Program-made: the position numbers and the translations under genes
From: Dolomitihabitans soli
Lineage (GTDB): Bacteria > Actinomycetota > Actinomycetes > Streptosporangiales > Streptosporangiaceae
Direction of reading: 5' to 3'
NCBI RefSeq assembly: GCF_022213955.1
Contig: NZ_JAKNTW010000010.1
Span: 343,335 to 407,334 of the forward strand
DNA length: 64,000 nucleotides
Shown: in pieces, positions 32,719 through 40,964 of the stretch
Layout: every line of letters starts with the position of its first letter
How positions within the stretch are numbered: position 1 is the first letter of the stretch
The notes under the pieces: generated by a model
The model's database searches: none
The model's input: the letters and a program-made list of their open reading frames with translations, nothing else
What the model was told of the DNA's origin: nothing

Positions 32719-32731
32719 TTCTACTCTAGAA
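32719..32731. promoter_or_regulatory. inverted repeat upstream of the nitronate monooxygenase-family gene
   Basis: TTCTA-CTC-TAGAA is a perfect 13-bp inverted repeat with a 3-bp centre, in the gap between the dprE2 stop and the monooxygenase start. It resembles in layout, not in sequence, the N3-spaced operators at 51341 and 52180. Confidence 0.35.
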
Positions 32732-32743
32732 TGTATCGTCGGT

Positions 32744-33481
32744 TCAGCGGGGCAGCCGCCGCCACAGTGCGCGGGGCAGCGACCGCATCGCCGTGAACAG
32801 CACGCGCAGCCCGCCCGGCACCCAGACGAGCTCCGCCCCGGAGCGCAGCCCGGCCACCACCGCGTCGGCCACGGCCCCCGGGGTGGTGGACATCGGGGCC
32901 GGCGACATTCCGGCGGTCATCCGCCCGCGCACGAAACCCGGCCGCACCACCAGCACCCGCGCGCCCGTGCCGTGCAGGGAGTCGCCCAGCCCCTGCGCGA
33001 ACCCGTCGAGGCCCGCCTTGCCCGCGCCGTAGACGAAGTTGGCCCGCCGTACTCGCACGCCCGCCACCGAGGAGAGCATCACCAGCGTGCCGTGGCCCTG
33101 CTCGCGCAGCCTGCGGGCGGCGAACAGGCCCGCCGAGACGTGCCCGCCGAGGTTGACGGCGATCGACTCGGCGGCGGCCACCGGATCCGCGTCGTACTCC
33201 CGCTGGGTCCCCAGCACGCCGAAGGCGGAGATCACCACGTCGAGGTCGCCGACCAGCCGCACGGCCTCGTCGACCACCGCGCCATGCGTCTCGGGCCGCG
33301 CCGCGTCGAAGCCCACCACGTGCACCTCGGCCCCGTCGATCACCGGCGCCTCCCCACCGCGTACGGCGAGCACCACCCGGCGGGCTCCCCCGCGCACCAG
33401 CCGACGGACGATCGCCAGCCCGATCTCGCTGAGCCCGCCGAACACCAGCACCGTGTCGACCGAGCCCAGGGCGTTCTTCAC
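32744..33481 (-). CDS. dprE2: decaprenyl-phospho-2-keto-arabinose (DPX) reductase DprE2
   Basis: Short-chain dehydrogenase of 245 residues. It would reduce decaprenylphosphoryl-2-keto-arabinose to decaprenylphosphoryl-arabinose with NADH, completing epimerisation of the ribose precursor at the inner membrane face. The nucleotide motif is VLVFGGLSEIGLAIV, the active-site Ser is in VMLSSVAGV and the Tyr-x3-Lys pair in YGAGKAG. The ATG overlaps the dprE1 stop by 4 bp. Identification rests on family features plus the ubiA-dprE1-dprE2 order. Confidence 0.92.
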   Translation of the reverse strand: MKNALGSVDTVLVFGGLSEIGLAIVRRLVRGGARRVVLAVRGGEAPVIDGAEVHVVGFDAARPETHGAVVDEAVRLVGDLDVVISAFGVLGTQREYDADPVAAAESIAVNLGGHVSAGLFAARRLREQGHGTLVMLSSVAGVRVRRANFVYGAGKAGLDGFAQGLGDSLHGTGARVLVVRPGFVRGRMTAGMSPAPMSTTPGAVADAVVAGLRSGAELVWVPGGLRVLFTAMRSLPRALWRRLPR

Positions 33482-34815
33482 AGGTCAAGCCTCCTGGCCA
33501 AGTCGGAACGGAACACGTTATCGGGATCCGCCTCGGCGCGGACCGCGCGCCACTCGCCCAGGCGGGGATACATCGCGGCCATCATGCCGCCCGGCAGCCG
33601 GGAGTCCTTGGCCAGGTAGACGCGCCCGCCCGCCTCCGCCACCCAGCCGTCGAACATCCGGAGCAGCCCGGCCAGGCCGCGCCGGCCCGCGGGGACGTCC
33701 AGGGCGAGCGTCCAGCCGGGCATCGGGAACGACAGCGGGCCGGGGGTGCCGGGGCCGAGGCGTTTGAGCACGCCCAGGAAGGACGGCACGCCGTCGGCGG
33801 AGAGCCTGTCCACGATCCTGCGCAGCGTCTCCTCCGCGCCGTCGGGCACCACGAACTGGTACTGCACGAAGCCGCGCGAGCCGTACAGGCGGTTCCAGCC
33901 CTTGATGGAGTCGAGGGGATGGAAGAACGGGCCGAGGCCCTGGATCAGGCCGTGCGCGGGGCGGGCCCGGCGGTACCACGCCTCGTTGAAGGCCCGCACG
34001 GTGAGCGGGTTGAGCAGGCCGTTCGGGGCCCAGGGCGGGGCGGTGAGCCTGGTCACGGGGGCGAAGGCCAGCGGGTCCGCGATCCCCGGCAGGTCGTCGC
34101 GGGTGGCGTGGTCGCCACGGGTCAGCACGCTGCGGCCCCTGGCCATCAGGTCGATCCAGGCGACGCTGTAGCGGTCGCCGGTGGCGGCCATGACCTCCAG
34201 CGTCTCGTCGAGGTCGCGGGTGCGCTCGATGTCGACGCGCATCCGGGAGGTCTCGACGGGCAGGCAGGCGAAGGTCGCCTCGGCGATCACGCCGGTGAGG
34301 CCCATGCCGCCGACCGTGGCCCAGAACAGCGGGTCGCCGGGACGCAGGACCCGGGTGGCCCCGTCGGCGGTCACCAGCGTGAGCGAGCGGAGGTGCGCGC
34401 CGAAGGAGGAGTCGCGACGGTGGTTCTTGCCGTGCACGTCGGCGGCGATCGCGCCGCCCACCGTGACCTGCCGGGTGCCGGGGCTGACCGGGACGAACCA
34501 GCCTCGCGGCACCAGGGCGGTCATCAGCTCGTGCATGCTCACGCCCGCCCCCGCGGTGACGGCGCCCACATCGGTGCCCACGCCGGTGCCCACGCCGGTG
34601 CCCACGTCGAGGCTCCAGGACGTCAACGCGGTGCAGTCCACGACCAGGCCCCCCGCGTTCTGCGCCGCGTCGCCGTACGAGCGGCCGAGGCCGCGGGCCA
34701 CCAACCCGCGCGCGGGCGCACCGGCGACGAGCGCGGCCAGCCCCGCGGTCGTACGAGGGCGGGCGACGGTGGCGGGGGTGGGCGCGGTACGGGCCCAGCC
34801 GGTGAGGAAGGTCAC
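33478..34815 (-). CDS. dprE1: decaprenylphosphoryl-beta-D-ribose oxidase DprE1
   Basis: FAD-dependent oxidase of 445 residues, first half-reaction of the DprE1/DprE2 epimerase. The FAD-binding segments GLGRSYGDAAQNAGG and PGTRQVTVGGAIAADVHGKN are typical, and the active-site Lys lies in YLAKDSRL. In mycobacterial DprE1 a Cys (Cys387 in M. tuberculosis) in PGWNVCVDFP reacts with benzothiazinones; here the same segment reads PGWTLALDVP, giving Ala at about residue 371. A short run of GTGVGT repeats (34565-34607) is inserted near residue 75. The GTG start overlaps the ubiA stop by 4 bp. Confidence 0.93.
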   Translation of the reverse strand: MTFLTGWARTAPTPATVARPRTTAGLAALVAGAPARGLVARGLGRSYGDAAQNAGGLVVDCTALTSWSLDVGTGVGTGVGTDVGAVTAGAGVSMHELMTALVPRGWFVPVSPGTRQVTVGGAIAADVHGKNHRRDSSFGAHLRSLTLVTADGATRVLRPGDPLFWATVGGMGLTGVIAEATFACLPVETSRMRVDIERTRDLDETLEVMAATGDRYSVAWIDLMARGRSVLTRGDHATRDDLPGIADPLAFAPVTRLTAPPWAPNGLLNPLTVRAFNEAWYRRARPAHGLIQGLGPFFHPLDSIKGWNRLYGSRGFVQYQFVVPDGAEETLRRIVDRLSADGVPSFLGVLKRLGPGTPGPLSFPMPGWTLALDVPAGRRGLAGLLRMFDGWVAEAGGRVYLAKDSRLPGGMMAAMYPRLGEWRAVRAEADPDNVFRSDLARRLDL

Positions 34816-35738
34816 GGAAGGTAGATCCCCAGGGTGAGCAGGACGAGCTGGACGGCGATGAAGATCTGTAACGGACGGTCGCGGAGGGCGATCTCCTCCG
34901 GCTCCTCCCCGATCCCCCGGTCCACCAGAAGATTGTGCCGCAGCACGATGAGCACGAACGGCACGATGCTCAGCGCGTGGAAGGGACCGAGCTGGTCGTT
35001 CAGCGCCCAGAGGCAGTAGGTGACGATGATCGCGCCCGAGCACATGGTCCTGACCTGCGCCAGGTAGGCCGGGGTGTAGGCGGCGAGGGTGGCCCGGGTG
35101 CCGGTGAGCCCGTGCGCGCGCAGCTCCGTCTCCCGTTTGCCCGCGACGAGCTGGAGCGACCCGAGCGAGATGACGACCAGGAACCAGCTCGTCACCGGCA
35201 CGTCCACCGCGACCGCCCCCGCGTAGGCGCGGATCACGTGGCAGCCGGCGACCGCGACCAGGTCGACGACGGGATGGCGCTTGAGCCAATAGGTGTAGGA
35301 GAAGGTCAGGGCCAGGTAGCAGGCGACGACGGCGGGCAGCCGCCAGTCTCCCGTGACGGCGGCGACCACCGGGCCCGCCACGACGAGGAGCACCCCGACG
35401 ATCCTGGCCTGCCGTACCGAGACGACTCCGGCGGCGATCGGCCGGTGTCGTTTGCGCGGGTGCAGCCGGTCGGCCTCGGCGTCGGACGCGTCGTTGAGCA
35501 GGTAGGTGCCGCCGGCGGCCAGGCAGAAGGCCACGAAGGCGATCGCGGCCGGCAGCACGCCCGCCGCCGTGTCGAGCACGCCGGCCGCGACGGGCGCCGC
35601 CAGCACGAGCCCGTTCTTCAGCCACTGCCGGGGACGGCACGCGCGCACCAGCCCGCGGATCGGCACCCCGGACCCGGGCGGCGCAGCCAGATCGGCGCTC
35701 GCACCCGCCCGGCGACCGCTTCCCCCACCGATGCTCAT
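34812..35738 (-). CDS. ubiA: decaprenyl-phosphate phosphoribosyltransferase (UbiA family)
   Basis: UbiA-superfamily membrane transferase of 308 residues with about nine helices. It would attach 5-phosphoribose from PRPP to polyprenyl phosphate, the first step to polyprenyl-phospho-arabinose. The Asp-rich motif is NDASDAEADRLHPRKRHRPI; a second Asp-rich region (YWLKRHPVVDLVAVAG) follows. The N-terminus to about residue 28 is polar. Its ATG overlaps the stop of the upstream membrane protein by 4 bp and dprE1 begins within its stop, so the four genes are translationally linked. Confidence 0.92.
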   Translation of the reverse strand: MSIGGGSGRRAGASADLAAPPGSGVPIRGLVRACRPRQWLKNGLVLAAPVAAGVLDTAAGVLPAAIAFVAFCLAAGGTYLLNDASDAEADRLHPRKRHRPIAAGVVSVRQARIVGVLLVVAGPVVAAVTGDWRLPAVVACYLALTFSYTYWLKRHPVVDLVAVAGCHVIRAYAGAVAVDVPVTSWFLVVISLGSLQLVAGKRETELRAHGLTGTRATLAAYTPAYLAQVRTMCSGAIIVTYCLWALNDQLGPFHALSIVPFVLIVLRHNLLVDRGIGEEPEEIALRDRPLQIFIAVQLVLLTLGIYLP

Positions 35739-37552
35739 GCGGGGACCATCCACCCCATCACCGCCGCCGTCACGCACACCTTGGCCTCGGGTGAGAGCAC
35801 CTCGATCCGGAGGGACTTCGCCGCGCCGGTCATCGGCACGTAGATCTTCCCGGTGCCCTGCTCGAAGGTGATCTCCGTCTCGCCGTCCCCGTCGTGGACG
35901 AGGGCGGCGGTGGCCAGGTCGGCGGTGTAGGTGAGCCGGAGCACGTCGGAGCCGTCCCGGTGCGGCATCGGCACGTCGATGACGCCGCCGTCGCTGACGA
36001 AGCAGCCGGTGGCGTTCTTCGGCACGGCGAATCCGCCGACGACGTCCGCGGGGACGAGCCCGGTCCCCCGGGCGTTCAGCACCATGGGACGGGTGCTCGG
36101 CCGGGGATGCCGCATCAGCGCGGCGAGGCCGGGCGGGGCGAGCGGGCTGAGGGTGCGGGAGCTGAGATCCTCGTCGACGACGCCGAAGACGAGCACGTCC
36201 TGCGGCAGGCGCTGCGGATAGACGTCGGTGCTCTCCGGCGTACGCGCCAGGGTGGACCTGGCGGCGGCGAGGAACTCCTTGATCTCCACCCGTTCGGCGG
36301 CGAGACCCGAGACGTAACGCTGGGCCGAGACGGCGGAGAACGCCACGACGGCGACGATCAGCACCCCGCTCACCACCCGCAGACCGGGCAACCGCCGCCG
36401 GTACGGCGCGGCCTCGCCCGCCAGCGGCAGGGTGGCGAGACCGAGGCAGAGGGCGAGCACCGGCGCCGAGTCGGCGAGATAACGCACCTCGCGGGCGAGG
36501 GTCAGGACCTCTCCCCTGCCGAGGATCACCGGCGCCAGGTCGACCAGCGGCAGATACAGCACCATGATCAGCCAGGCCCGCCAGGCTCCCCTGCGCACGT
36601 ACAGGGTGACCAGCACCAGGCCGATGATCACCGTCCAGGCCAGCACGAGCACGGCGGTCGCGGGGGCGGCCATCACCGAGAACCACTCGCCCGGCCCGCC
36701 GATCGCCAGGGTGGGGAACGTGATGCCGAGCAGTTCCCCCGCGAAGGATCCGACCTGCGCACCGGTGGGGATCTTCGCCGACTGGGTCAGCTCGCCGAGC
36801 TGGGCCAGGAAGATCGCCGAGTAGGCCAGCACCAGCCCGATGCCCCAGGCGAACACCGGCAGGTTCGCGCGCAACACGCGCAGCGGCCGTCCGCCGGAGA
36901 AGTACAGGACGGTGATCAGCAGCAGCAGGAGCGGGAGGGCCACCACGGCCTTCACATGGAAGGAGCCGAGGCCCAGCAGCAGCCAGCCCCCGGTCTTGAG
37001 CGCGTCGGGCAGCCGCCTGTCCCGCAGGTAGGTCACGTGCGTGGCCACCGACATGGCGATCGCGATCTGGAACGGCACGGCCTGGATCCCCGCCGCCCAC
37101 CAGTGGAAGGCGGGCACGGTCAACGGCGTGAACAGGTAGAAGGCCAGCGGCAGCAGGATCGCGGGCCTGCGCCCGAACACCACGCTCAACATCCGGTAGA
37201 CCGCCAGCGACGCGCCCGCCTGCATGATCAGCAGCGAGGCCGCCGCCAGCGTCCAGTTGTAGGCGTCCAGCGCGGTGACCACCCGGACCACGGCCAGCCC
37301 GACCGGCATCACGTGCACGGCGTACAGGTTCGTCAGGTAGTCGAGCAGCGGCCCCGGGTCCGACGCCCTGCCGGTGAGGGTCAGGTCGTCGCCGAAGAAG
37401 TACGCCTGGTCGAGCAGGCCGCCCCGCCACACCAACTGGACGACGACGAGGACGATCGCGGCGGCCGTGACCAGCCGGGCGCGGCCGGCCGGGCGCGGGG
37501 TCTCGCCCGCGCCACGCCGTACCCGCTCGGCGACTGCGGCGAGACGCATCAT
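35735..37552 (-). CDS. large multi-membrane protein, GT-C glycosyltransferase-like
   Basis: Membrane protein of about 605 residues: some 10-11 helices up to residue ~400, then a soluble C-terminal part. Soon after the first helix comes FFGDDLTLTG, an acidic loop placed where GT-C enzymes (including EmbC and Aft proteins) hold catalytic Asp residues. I cannot assign a family by name. As first gene of a tightly overlapping unit with ubiA, dprE1 and dprE2, it is a candidate to use the polyprenyl-phospho-arabinose they make, or its precursor. ATG 37552 and 37549 are adjacent; TTG 37597 is an alternative start. Confidence 0.75.
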   Translation of the reverse strand: MMRLAAVAERVRRGAGETPRPAGRARLVTAAAIVLVVVQLVWRGGLLDQAYFFGDDLTLTGRASDPGPLLDYLTNLYAVHVMPVGLAVVRVVTALDAYNWTLAAASLLIMQAGASLAVYRMLSVVFGRRPAILLPLAFYLFTPLTVPAFHWWAAGIQAVPFQIAIAMSVATHVTYLRDRRLPDALKTGGWLLLGLGSFHVKAVVALPLLLLLITVLYFSGGRPLRVLRANLPVFAWGIGLVLAYSAIFLAQLGELTQSAKIPTGAQVGSFAGELLGITFPTLAIGGPGEWFSVMAAPATAVLVLAWTVIIGLVLVTLYVRRGAWRAWLIMVLYLPLVDLAPVILGRGEVLTLAREVRYLADSAPVLALCLGLATLPLAGEAAPYRRRLPGLRVVSGVLIVAVVAFSAVSAQRYVSGLAAERVEIKEFLAAARSTLARTPESTDVYPQRLPQDVLVFGVVDEDLSSRTLSPLAPPGLAALMRHPRPSTRPMVLNARGTGLVPADVVGGFAVPKNATGCFVSDGGVIDVPMPHRDGSDVLRLTYTADLATAALVHDGDGETEITFEQGTGKIYVPMTGAAKSLRIEVLSPEAKVCVTAAVMGWMVPA

Positions 37553-37670
37553 GCCCCCGCCCCGGGAACGCGCGGGGGCGGGGTCCGCTCTCGCCAAGTC
37601 GACGGGCGATGACTCCCGCGCCCTCCGCGGCAGAGAATGGGAACACGTTCTACCCCTGGGCGCAACGCGC

Positions 37671-37704
37671 GGAAAGGCCGCCGAGACGTCTCGGCGGCCT
37701 TTCC
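37671..37704 (-). terminator. perfect 34-base palindrome after the DUF3068 gene
   Basis: GGAAAGGCCGCCGAGAC is followed directly by its exact reverse complement, giving a 17-bp stem with no loop bases set aside. It lies 17 bp after the first DUF3068 gene, with flanking A and T runs, so it can act as an intrinsic terminator for transcription coming from that gene and insulate the arabinose-lipid operon. Confidence 0.8.
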
Positions 37705-37721
37705 GGGGAACCGTGCTCGGA

Positions 37722-38642
37722 TCACGCGTCCGAACGGGTGCGGCGCAGGCCCAGCAGGAAGCCGGCGATGATGACGACGACGCCGACCGCGAGCAGGACC
37801 AGCGGAACGGTGGACTTGACCAGGGTGATCTGGCTCTTCGCGTCCTTGGCGTTGCGCACCAGGTCGTCGACCGTCTGGGTGGTCATCTTGGCGGTGGCCA
37901 CGAGGGCGACCGACCGATCGACGCCGTCCTGGGTCTTGAGCACCTCGTGGCGCTGCTGCTCCTGCTTGACGGGAGAGCCGCTCACGGGCTCGATCCAGAA
38001 GGTGTTGACGCCGTCGTAGACCCGGTCGACCTGGACGTCCCCGGCTTCGGTCATGCCCAGCGCGGACGCGGGCGCGGAGCGGGTTTCGGTCTTGGTGGGC
38101 GGTACCACCTGCTCGAACTTGTAGACGCTCAGGCCGTTCACCGACTCCTCGGCCACGAACTTGGCCTCGAAAGCCTTCTGTGCCGTGGAGTTGAAGACCG
38201 GATACGACTTCTTCTCCACGTCGAAAGGCCATTTGTAGATCTGGCCGCTCAACTGCACGGGCTGCTTGTCGATGTTGGAGCCACAGCAGTCGACGCCCAC
38301 TCCGGTGTACTTGTCGAAAGCGCTGCGACGCTGGGAGTAGTCGATTCCGGATTTGTTGTTCGTCACGTCGTCGATGGCCGTGAATTCATCCCAGACGACG
38401 TTGTCGCCCTTCGCCTCCTTCACATCGCCTCTGGTCGTGACGGTGATGTTGAGGTTTCCGGTGAGGACTTTGAGGTCGCCGGCGCTGAAATACTGCGCGT
38501 TGGCCGCCTCCAGTCTGCTCACGCCGTACTGGTCGGCCGGGGCGGCGACGATTTGCCCCGCCACCTGAAAACGGATGAGCGGGGCGAGCACGATCAGGAA
38601 CGCCCCGATTCCGATCAGCACTACACCGATGACGCGACGCAT
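37722..38642 (-). CDS. DUF3068 (PorA-family) envelope protein, copy 1
   Basis: DUF3068 protein of 306 residues: N-terminal helix (about 5-27), a large exported domain, and a C-terminal helix (about 277-298) before a short basic tail. Landmarks shared with the copy at 39864: a GIDYSQRR / IDYHERR phrase, a vicinal Cys pair (VDCCG / VDCCG), and FWIEPVSG / YWVEPASG near the end. The family is described as porin-like but has no proven function here. GGAGG precedes the ATG. Divergent from the acyltransferase gene. Confidence 0.85.
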   Translation of the reverse strand: MRRVIGVVLIGIGAFLIVLAPLIRFQVAGQIVAAPADQYGVSRLEAANAQYFSAGDLKVLTGNLNITVTTRGDVKEAKGDNVVWDEFTAIDDVTNNKSGIDYSQRRSAFDKYTGVGVDCCGSNIDKQPVQLSGQIYKWPFDVEKKSYPVFNSTAQKAFEAKFVAEESVNGLSVYKFEQVVPPTKTETRSAPASALGMTEAGDVQVDRVYDGVNTFWIEPVSGSPVKQEQQRHEVLKTQDGVDRSVALVATAKMTTQTVDDLVRNAKDAKSQITLVKSTVPLVLLAVGVVVIIAGFLLGLRRTRSDA

Positions 38643-38679
38643 CGCTTCCTCCAGGGGCAGTCAGCAGGAACTCGCCCTA

Positions 38680-38699
38680 TAACAAGTTCCACTATGTTA
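38680..38699. promoter_or_regulatory. inverted repeat between DUF3068 copy 1 and the acyltransferase gene
   Basis: TAACA (38680-38684) and TGTTA (38695-38699) are inverted around a 10-bp AT-richer spacer, in the 95-bp divergent gap. It is the AT-richest point here and may hold promoters or an operator for both genes. Short arms keep confidence low. Confidence 0.3.
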
Positions 38700-38737
38700 G
38701 TGGCGGGCCTGACCTACGTCACCAGGGATGCGGAAAA

Positions 38738-39979
38738 GTGACCGAACTAAGTTCTGTCCCAGCGGACGGCCGGAGCAGCGAGGCGCCCGCCGTAGAGGGC
38801 CATCTCGACGCGCTCGACGGGCTCCGCGCGGTCGCGGCGCTCATCGTGCTGGTCTACCATGTCGCCGCGCAGACGGGTTTCTCCTTCCAGGAGGGCTTCT
38901 TCAACAGCCTGGTGGCGCGGGGCGACATCGGGGTGCCGATCTTCTTCCTGCTGTCCGGGCTGCTGCTCTACCGGCCGTGGGCGAAGGTGGCGCTCGCCGG
39001 CGGCGAAGCCCCGCGCGTCCGGGGCTACCTGTGGAAGCGGGTCCTGCGCATCCTGCCCGCCTACTGGCTGGTCGTCGCCGTGGCGTTGCCGCTGTGGTCA
39101 CCGCAGGCACGTGATCCGCTCGACTGGCTGCCGCTGCTGCTCCTCGCCCAGAACTACGTGACGGACGCCTGGTGGACCGGGCTGGGTCCGGCGGGACTCG
39201 GGCAGATGTGGAGTCTGTCGGTGGAGTTCGCCTACTATCTCGCCCTCCCGCTGATCGCGCTCGGCCTGCACGCGGTCGCCACCCGGGGGAACCCGGGCGT
39301 CCGCACCCGTGCCCTGCGGCTGCTCGCCGGACTCGGCGTCCTCGCCTCGCTGTCCTTCCTGTGGATCATCCCGATGCACCTGGCCCCCGACGGCATCGAA
39401 CTGGGCCTCTGGCTGCCCCGGCCGATCATCTACTTCTGCGTCGGCATGGCCCTGGCCGTGATCACGTTGTGGGCCCGCGACGACGAGGGCGTCCGCCGGT
39501 TCACCCACGGCATCGCCCAGTCCTGGGTGACCTGCTGGATCATCGCGGCGTTCGTCCTGATGATCGCGGCGACCCCGCTGACCGGAGGCCGGTTCCTGCA
39601 GATCCAGGACGCGTGGACCGACGCGTTCGAGACGACCCTCTACACGGTCTTCATCATCGCCTTCATGGCCCCGGTCGCCTTCCTGCCCCCGGGCAGGACC
39701 CCGCTGCGGACGCTGCTCGGCAACCGGGTGATGCGCTACCTCGGGCGCATCTCCTACGGGATCTTCCTCTGGCAGTTCGTGGTGATCCTCGGCTACTACC
39801 GGCTCACCGGGCAGCCGGAGTTCACCGGCGACCTGCTGAGCGGGGTGATCGTGTGCGCGGCGGTCACGATCGTGGTCGCCGACCTGAGTCACCGGATCGT
39901 CGAGGCTCCCGCTCTCCGCCTGCACCGCTTCCTGGCGCCGAAACAGCCGAAGCAGCCGAAGCAGCCGAAGCAGCCGTAG
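38738..39979 (+). CDS. acyltransferase family 3 membrane protein
   Basis: Acyltransferase-3 protein of 413 residues with about ten helices, for O-acylation of an envelope polysaccharide, lipid or similar at the membrane. The typical start LDALDGLRAVAALIVLVYHV contains the conserved Arg and His; VPIFFLLSGLLLYRPW and a late YLGRISYGIFLWQF are also typical. The last residues are repeats of KQP from a 9-bp tandem repeat, and its 3' end overlaps the convergent DUF3068 copy 2 gene by 116 bp. GTG start. It may decorate the polymer made by neighbouring genes. Confidence 0.88.
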   Translation: MTELSSVPADGRSSEAPAVEGHLDALDGLRAVAALIVLVYHVAAQTGFSFQEGFFNSLVARGDIGVPIFFLLSGLLLYRPWAKVALAGGEAPRVRGYLWKRVLRILPAYWLVVAVALPLWSPQARDPLDWLPLLLLAQNYVTDAWWTGLGPAGLGQMWSLSVEFAYYLALPLIALGLHAVATRGNPGVRTRALRLLAGLGVLASLSFLWIIPMHLAPDGIELGLWLPRPIIYFCVGMALAVITLWARDDEGVRRFTHGIAQSWVTCWIIAAFVLMIAATPLTGGRFLQIQDAWTDAFETTLYTVFIIAFMAPVAFLPPGRTPLRTLLGNRVMRYLGRISYGIFLWQFVVILGYYRLTGQPEFTGDLLSGVIVCAAVTIVVADLSHRIVEAPALRLHRFLAPKQPKQPKQPKQP

Positions 39980-40964
39980 CAGCCGTAGTCGTCGAAACCC
40001 CCGAAACCCCCGAAACCCCCGAAGCCCCCGAAGCCGCCGAGACGTGGACCCGCCAGCCGTACCCGATGAGGAGCGCGCCGGCCAGTAGCAGCACTCCGGG
40101 CACCACCAGCCCGGTGACCGTGACCCAGGTGCGGAACGCGTTCGCCTCGGCGGCGCTGTACCGCTCGTCCCACTCGGAGGTGCGCAGGTCGGCGGCCAGC
40201 GCCAGCACCTCGCCCCGCCGGTCGGCGGTGCGGAGGGTGCGCGTGAGGTTCTCCCTGATCGAGACGACGATCCCGCTGGCCGGCTCCACCCAGTAGGTCC
40301 GCCGGCCGTCGAGGAAGGCCGCGGCGGGCACCTCCGCCCGGCTCTTCAGCCCGAGCACCCTGCCCGGCAGGGGCAGCGCGGGCTGCGCGATCCGGTCGTT
40401 GACGAAGCGCTGGACGTACCGGTGCGCGCGGACGCCCGCCACCTCCTCGATGCCGTCGAACCGCGCGGTGACCGCCCTGCGCACCACCGGGTCGTAGACC
40501 TGGTACGCCGTGGGGCGCGCGCCTGCGGGCCAGCGGAAGGCGAGACCACGGGGACGCGCCTGGTCGTCCGCGTCCACGTAGGCGCCGCAGCAGTCGACGA
40601 TCTCGCCGCTGCGCCGGTCGAAGGGGACCCGGCGCTCGTGGTAGTCGATGCGCGGCCCGCGGACGGCGGTCAGCGAGAGGAACTCGGTCCACACGGCGGT
40701 GTCCCCGGTGCCGGCCAGGGCGTCGCCGTACCTCGCCATGGTCATCTCGACGCCGACCCCGCGGCGCGACTCCAGCCGGGCCGTGTCGAAGACGGTGGCG
40801 TTCGCGGCGCTGAGATGGATGACGCGGGACTGCTCGACGGGCAGGGCCGTCCCCGAGGGGTACACGTGCAGGCGCACCAGCAGGGACAGGGTGAGCAGGA
40901 AGGCTCCGGCCGCCAGCAGCAGCACGCTCTGCTGCGCACGGCTGATCACGCGGTCTCCACTCAC
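39864..40964 (-). CDS. DUF3068 (PorA-family) envelope protein, copy 2
   Basis: DUF3068 protein of 366 residues from GTG 40964, which overlaps the aftD stop by 4 bp. N-terminal helix (about 10-30), exported domain with a VDCCG Cys pair, and C-terminal helix (about 275-297). After the helix comes a low-complexity tail (GVSGVSGVS, then ASAASAAS) read from the tandem repeats at 39935-40040, so the tail is antisense to the acyltransferase C-terminus. Coupling to aftD ties this family to arabinan assembly; the role is unknown. Confidence 0.82.
   Translation of the reverse strand: MSGDRVISRAQQSVLLLAAGAFLLTLSLLVRLHVYPSGTALPVEQSRVIHLSAANATVFDTARLESRRGVGVEMTMARYGDALAGTGDTAVWTEFLSLTAVRGPRIDYHERRVPFDRRSGEIVDCCGAYVDADDQARPRGLAFRWPAGARPTAYQVYDPVVRRAVTARFDGIEEVAGVRAHRYVQRFVNDRIAQPALPLPGRVLGLKSRAEVPAAAFLDGRRTYWVEPASGIVVSIRENLTRTLRTADRRGEVLALAADLRTSEWDERYSAAEANAFRTWVTVTGLVVPGVLLLAGALLIGYGWRVHVSAASGASGVSGVSGVSTTTAATAASAASAASAVSAPGSGAGGEREPRRSGDSGRRPRS
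39935..40040. repeat. two adjoining tandem repeats in the convergent gene overlap
   Basis: CAGCCGAAG (9 bp) is repeated about four times with decay, followed by a run of CCCCCGAAA/CCCCCGAAG (9 bp) units. They encode KQP repeats on one strand and Ser/Ala/Val-Gly repeats on the other. Expansion here probably created the overlap between the two genes. Confidence 0.8.

Noticed and set aside
32719..32731. Third copy of the CAGAAT-N3-ATTCTG operator
   Set aside because: TTCTA-CTC-TAGAA has the same N3 layout, but the arms differ (TTCTA/TAGAA instead of CAGAAT/ATTCTG), so it is listed as a separate site.
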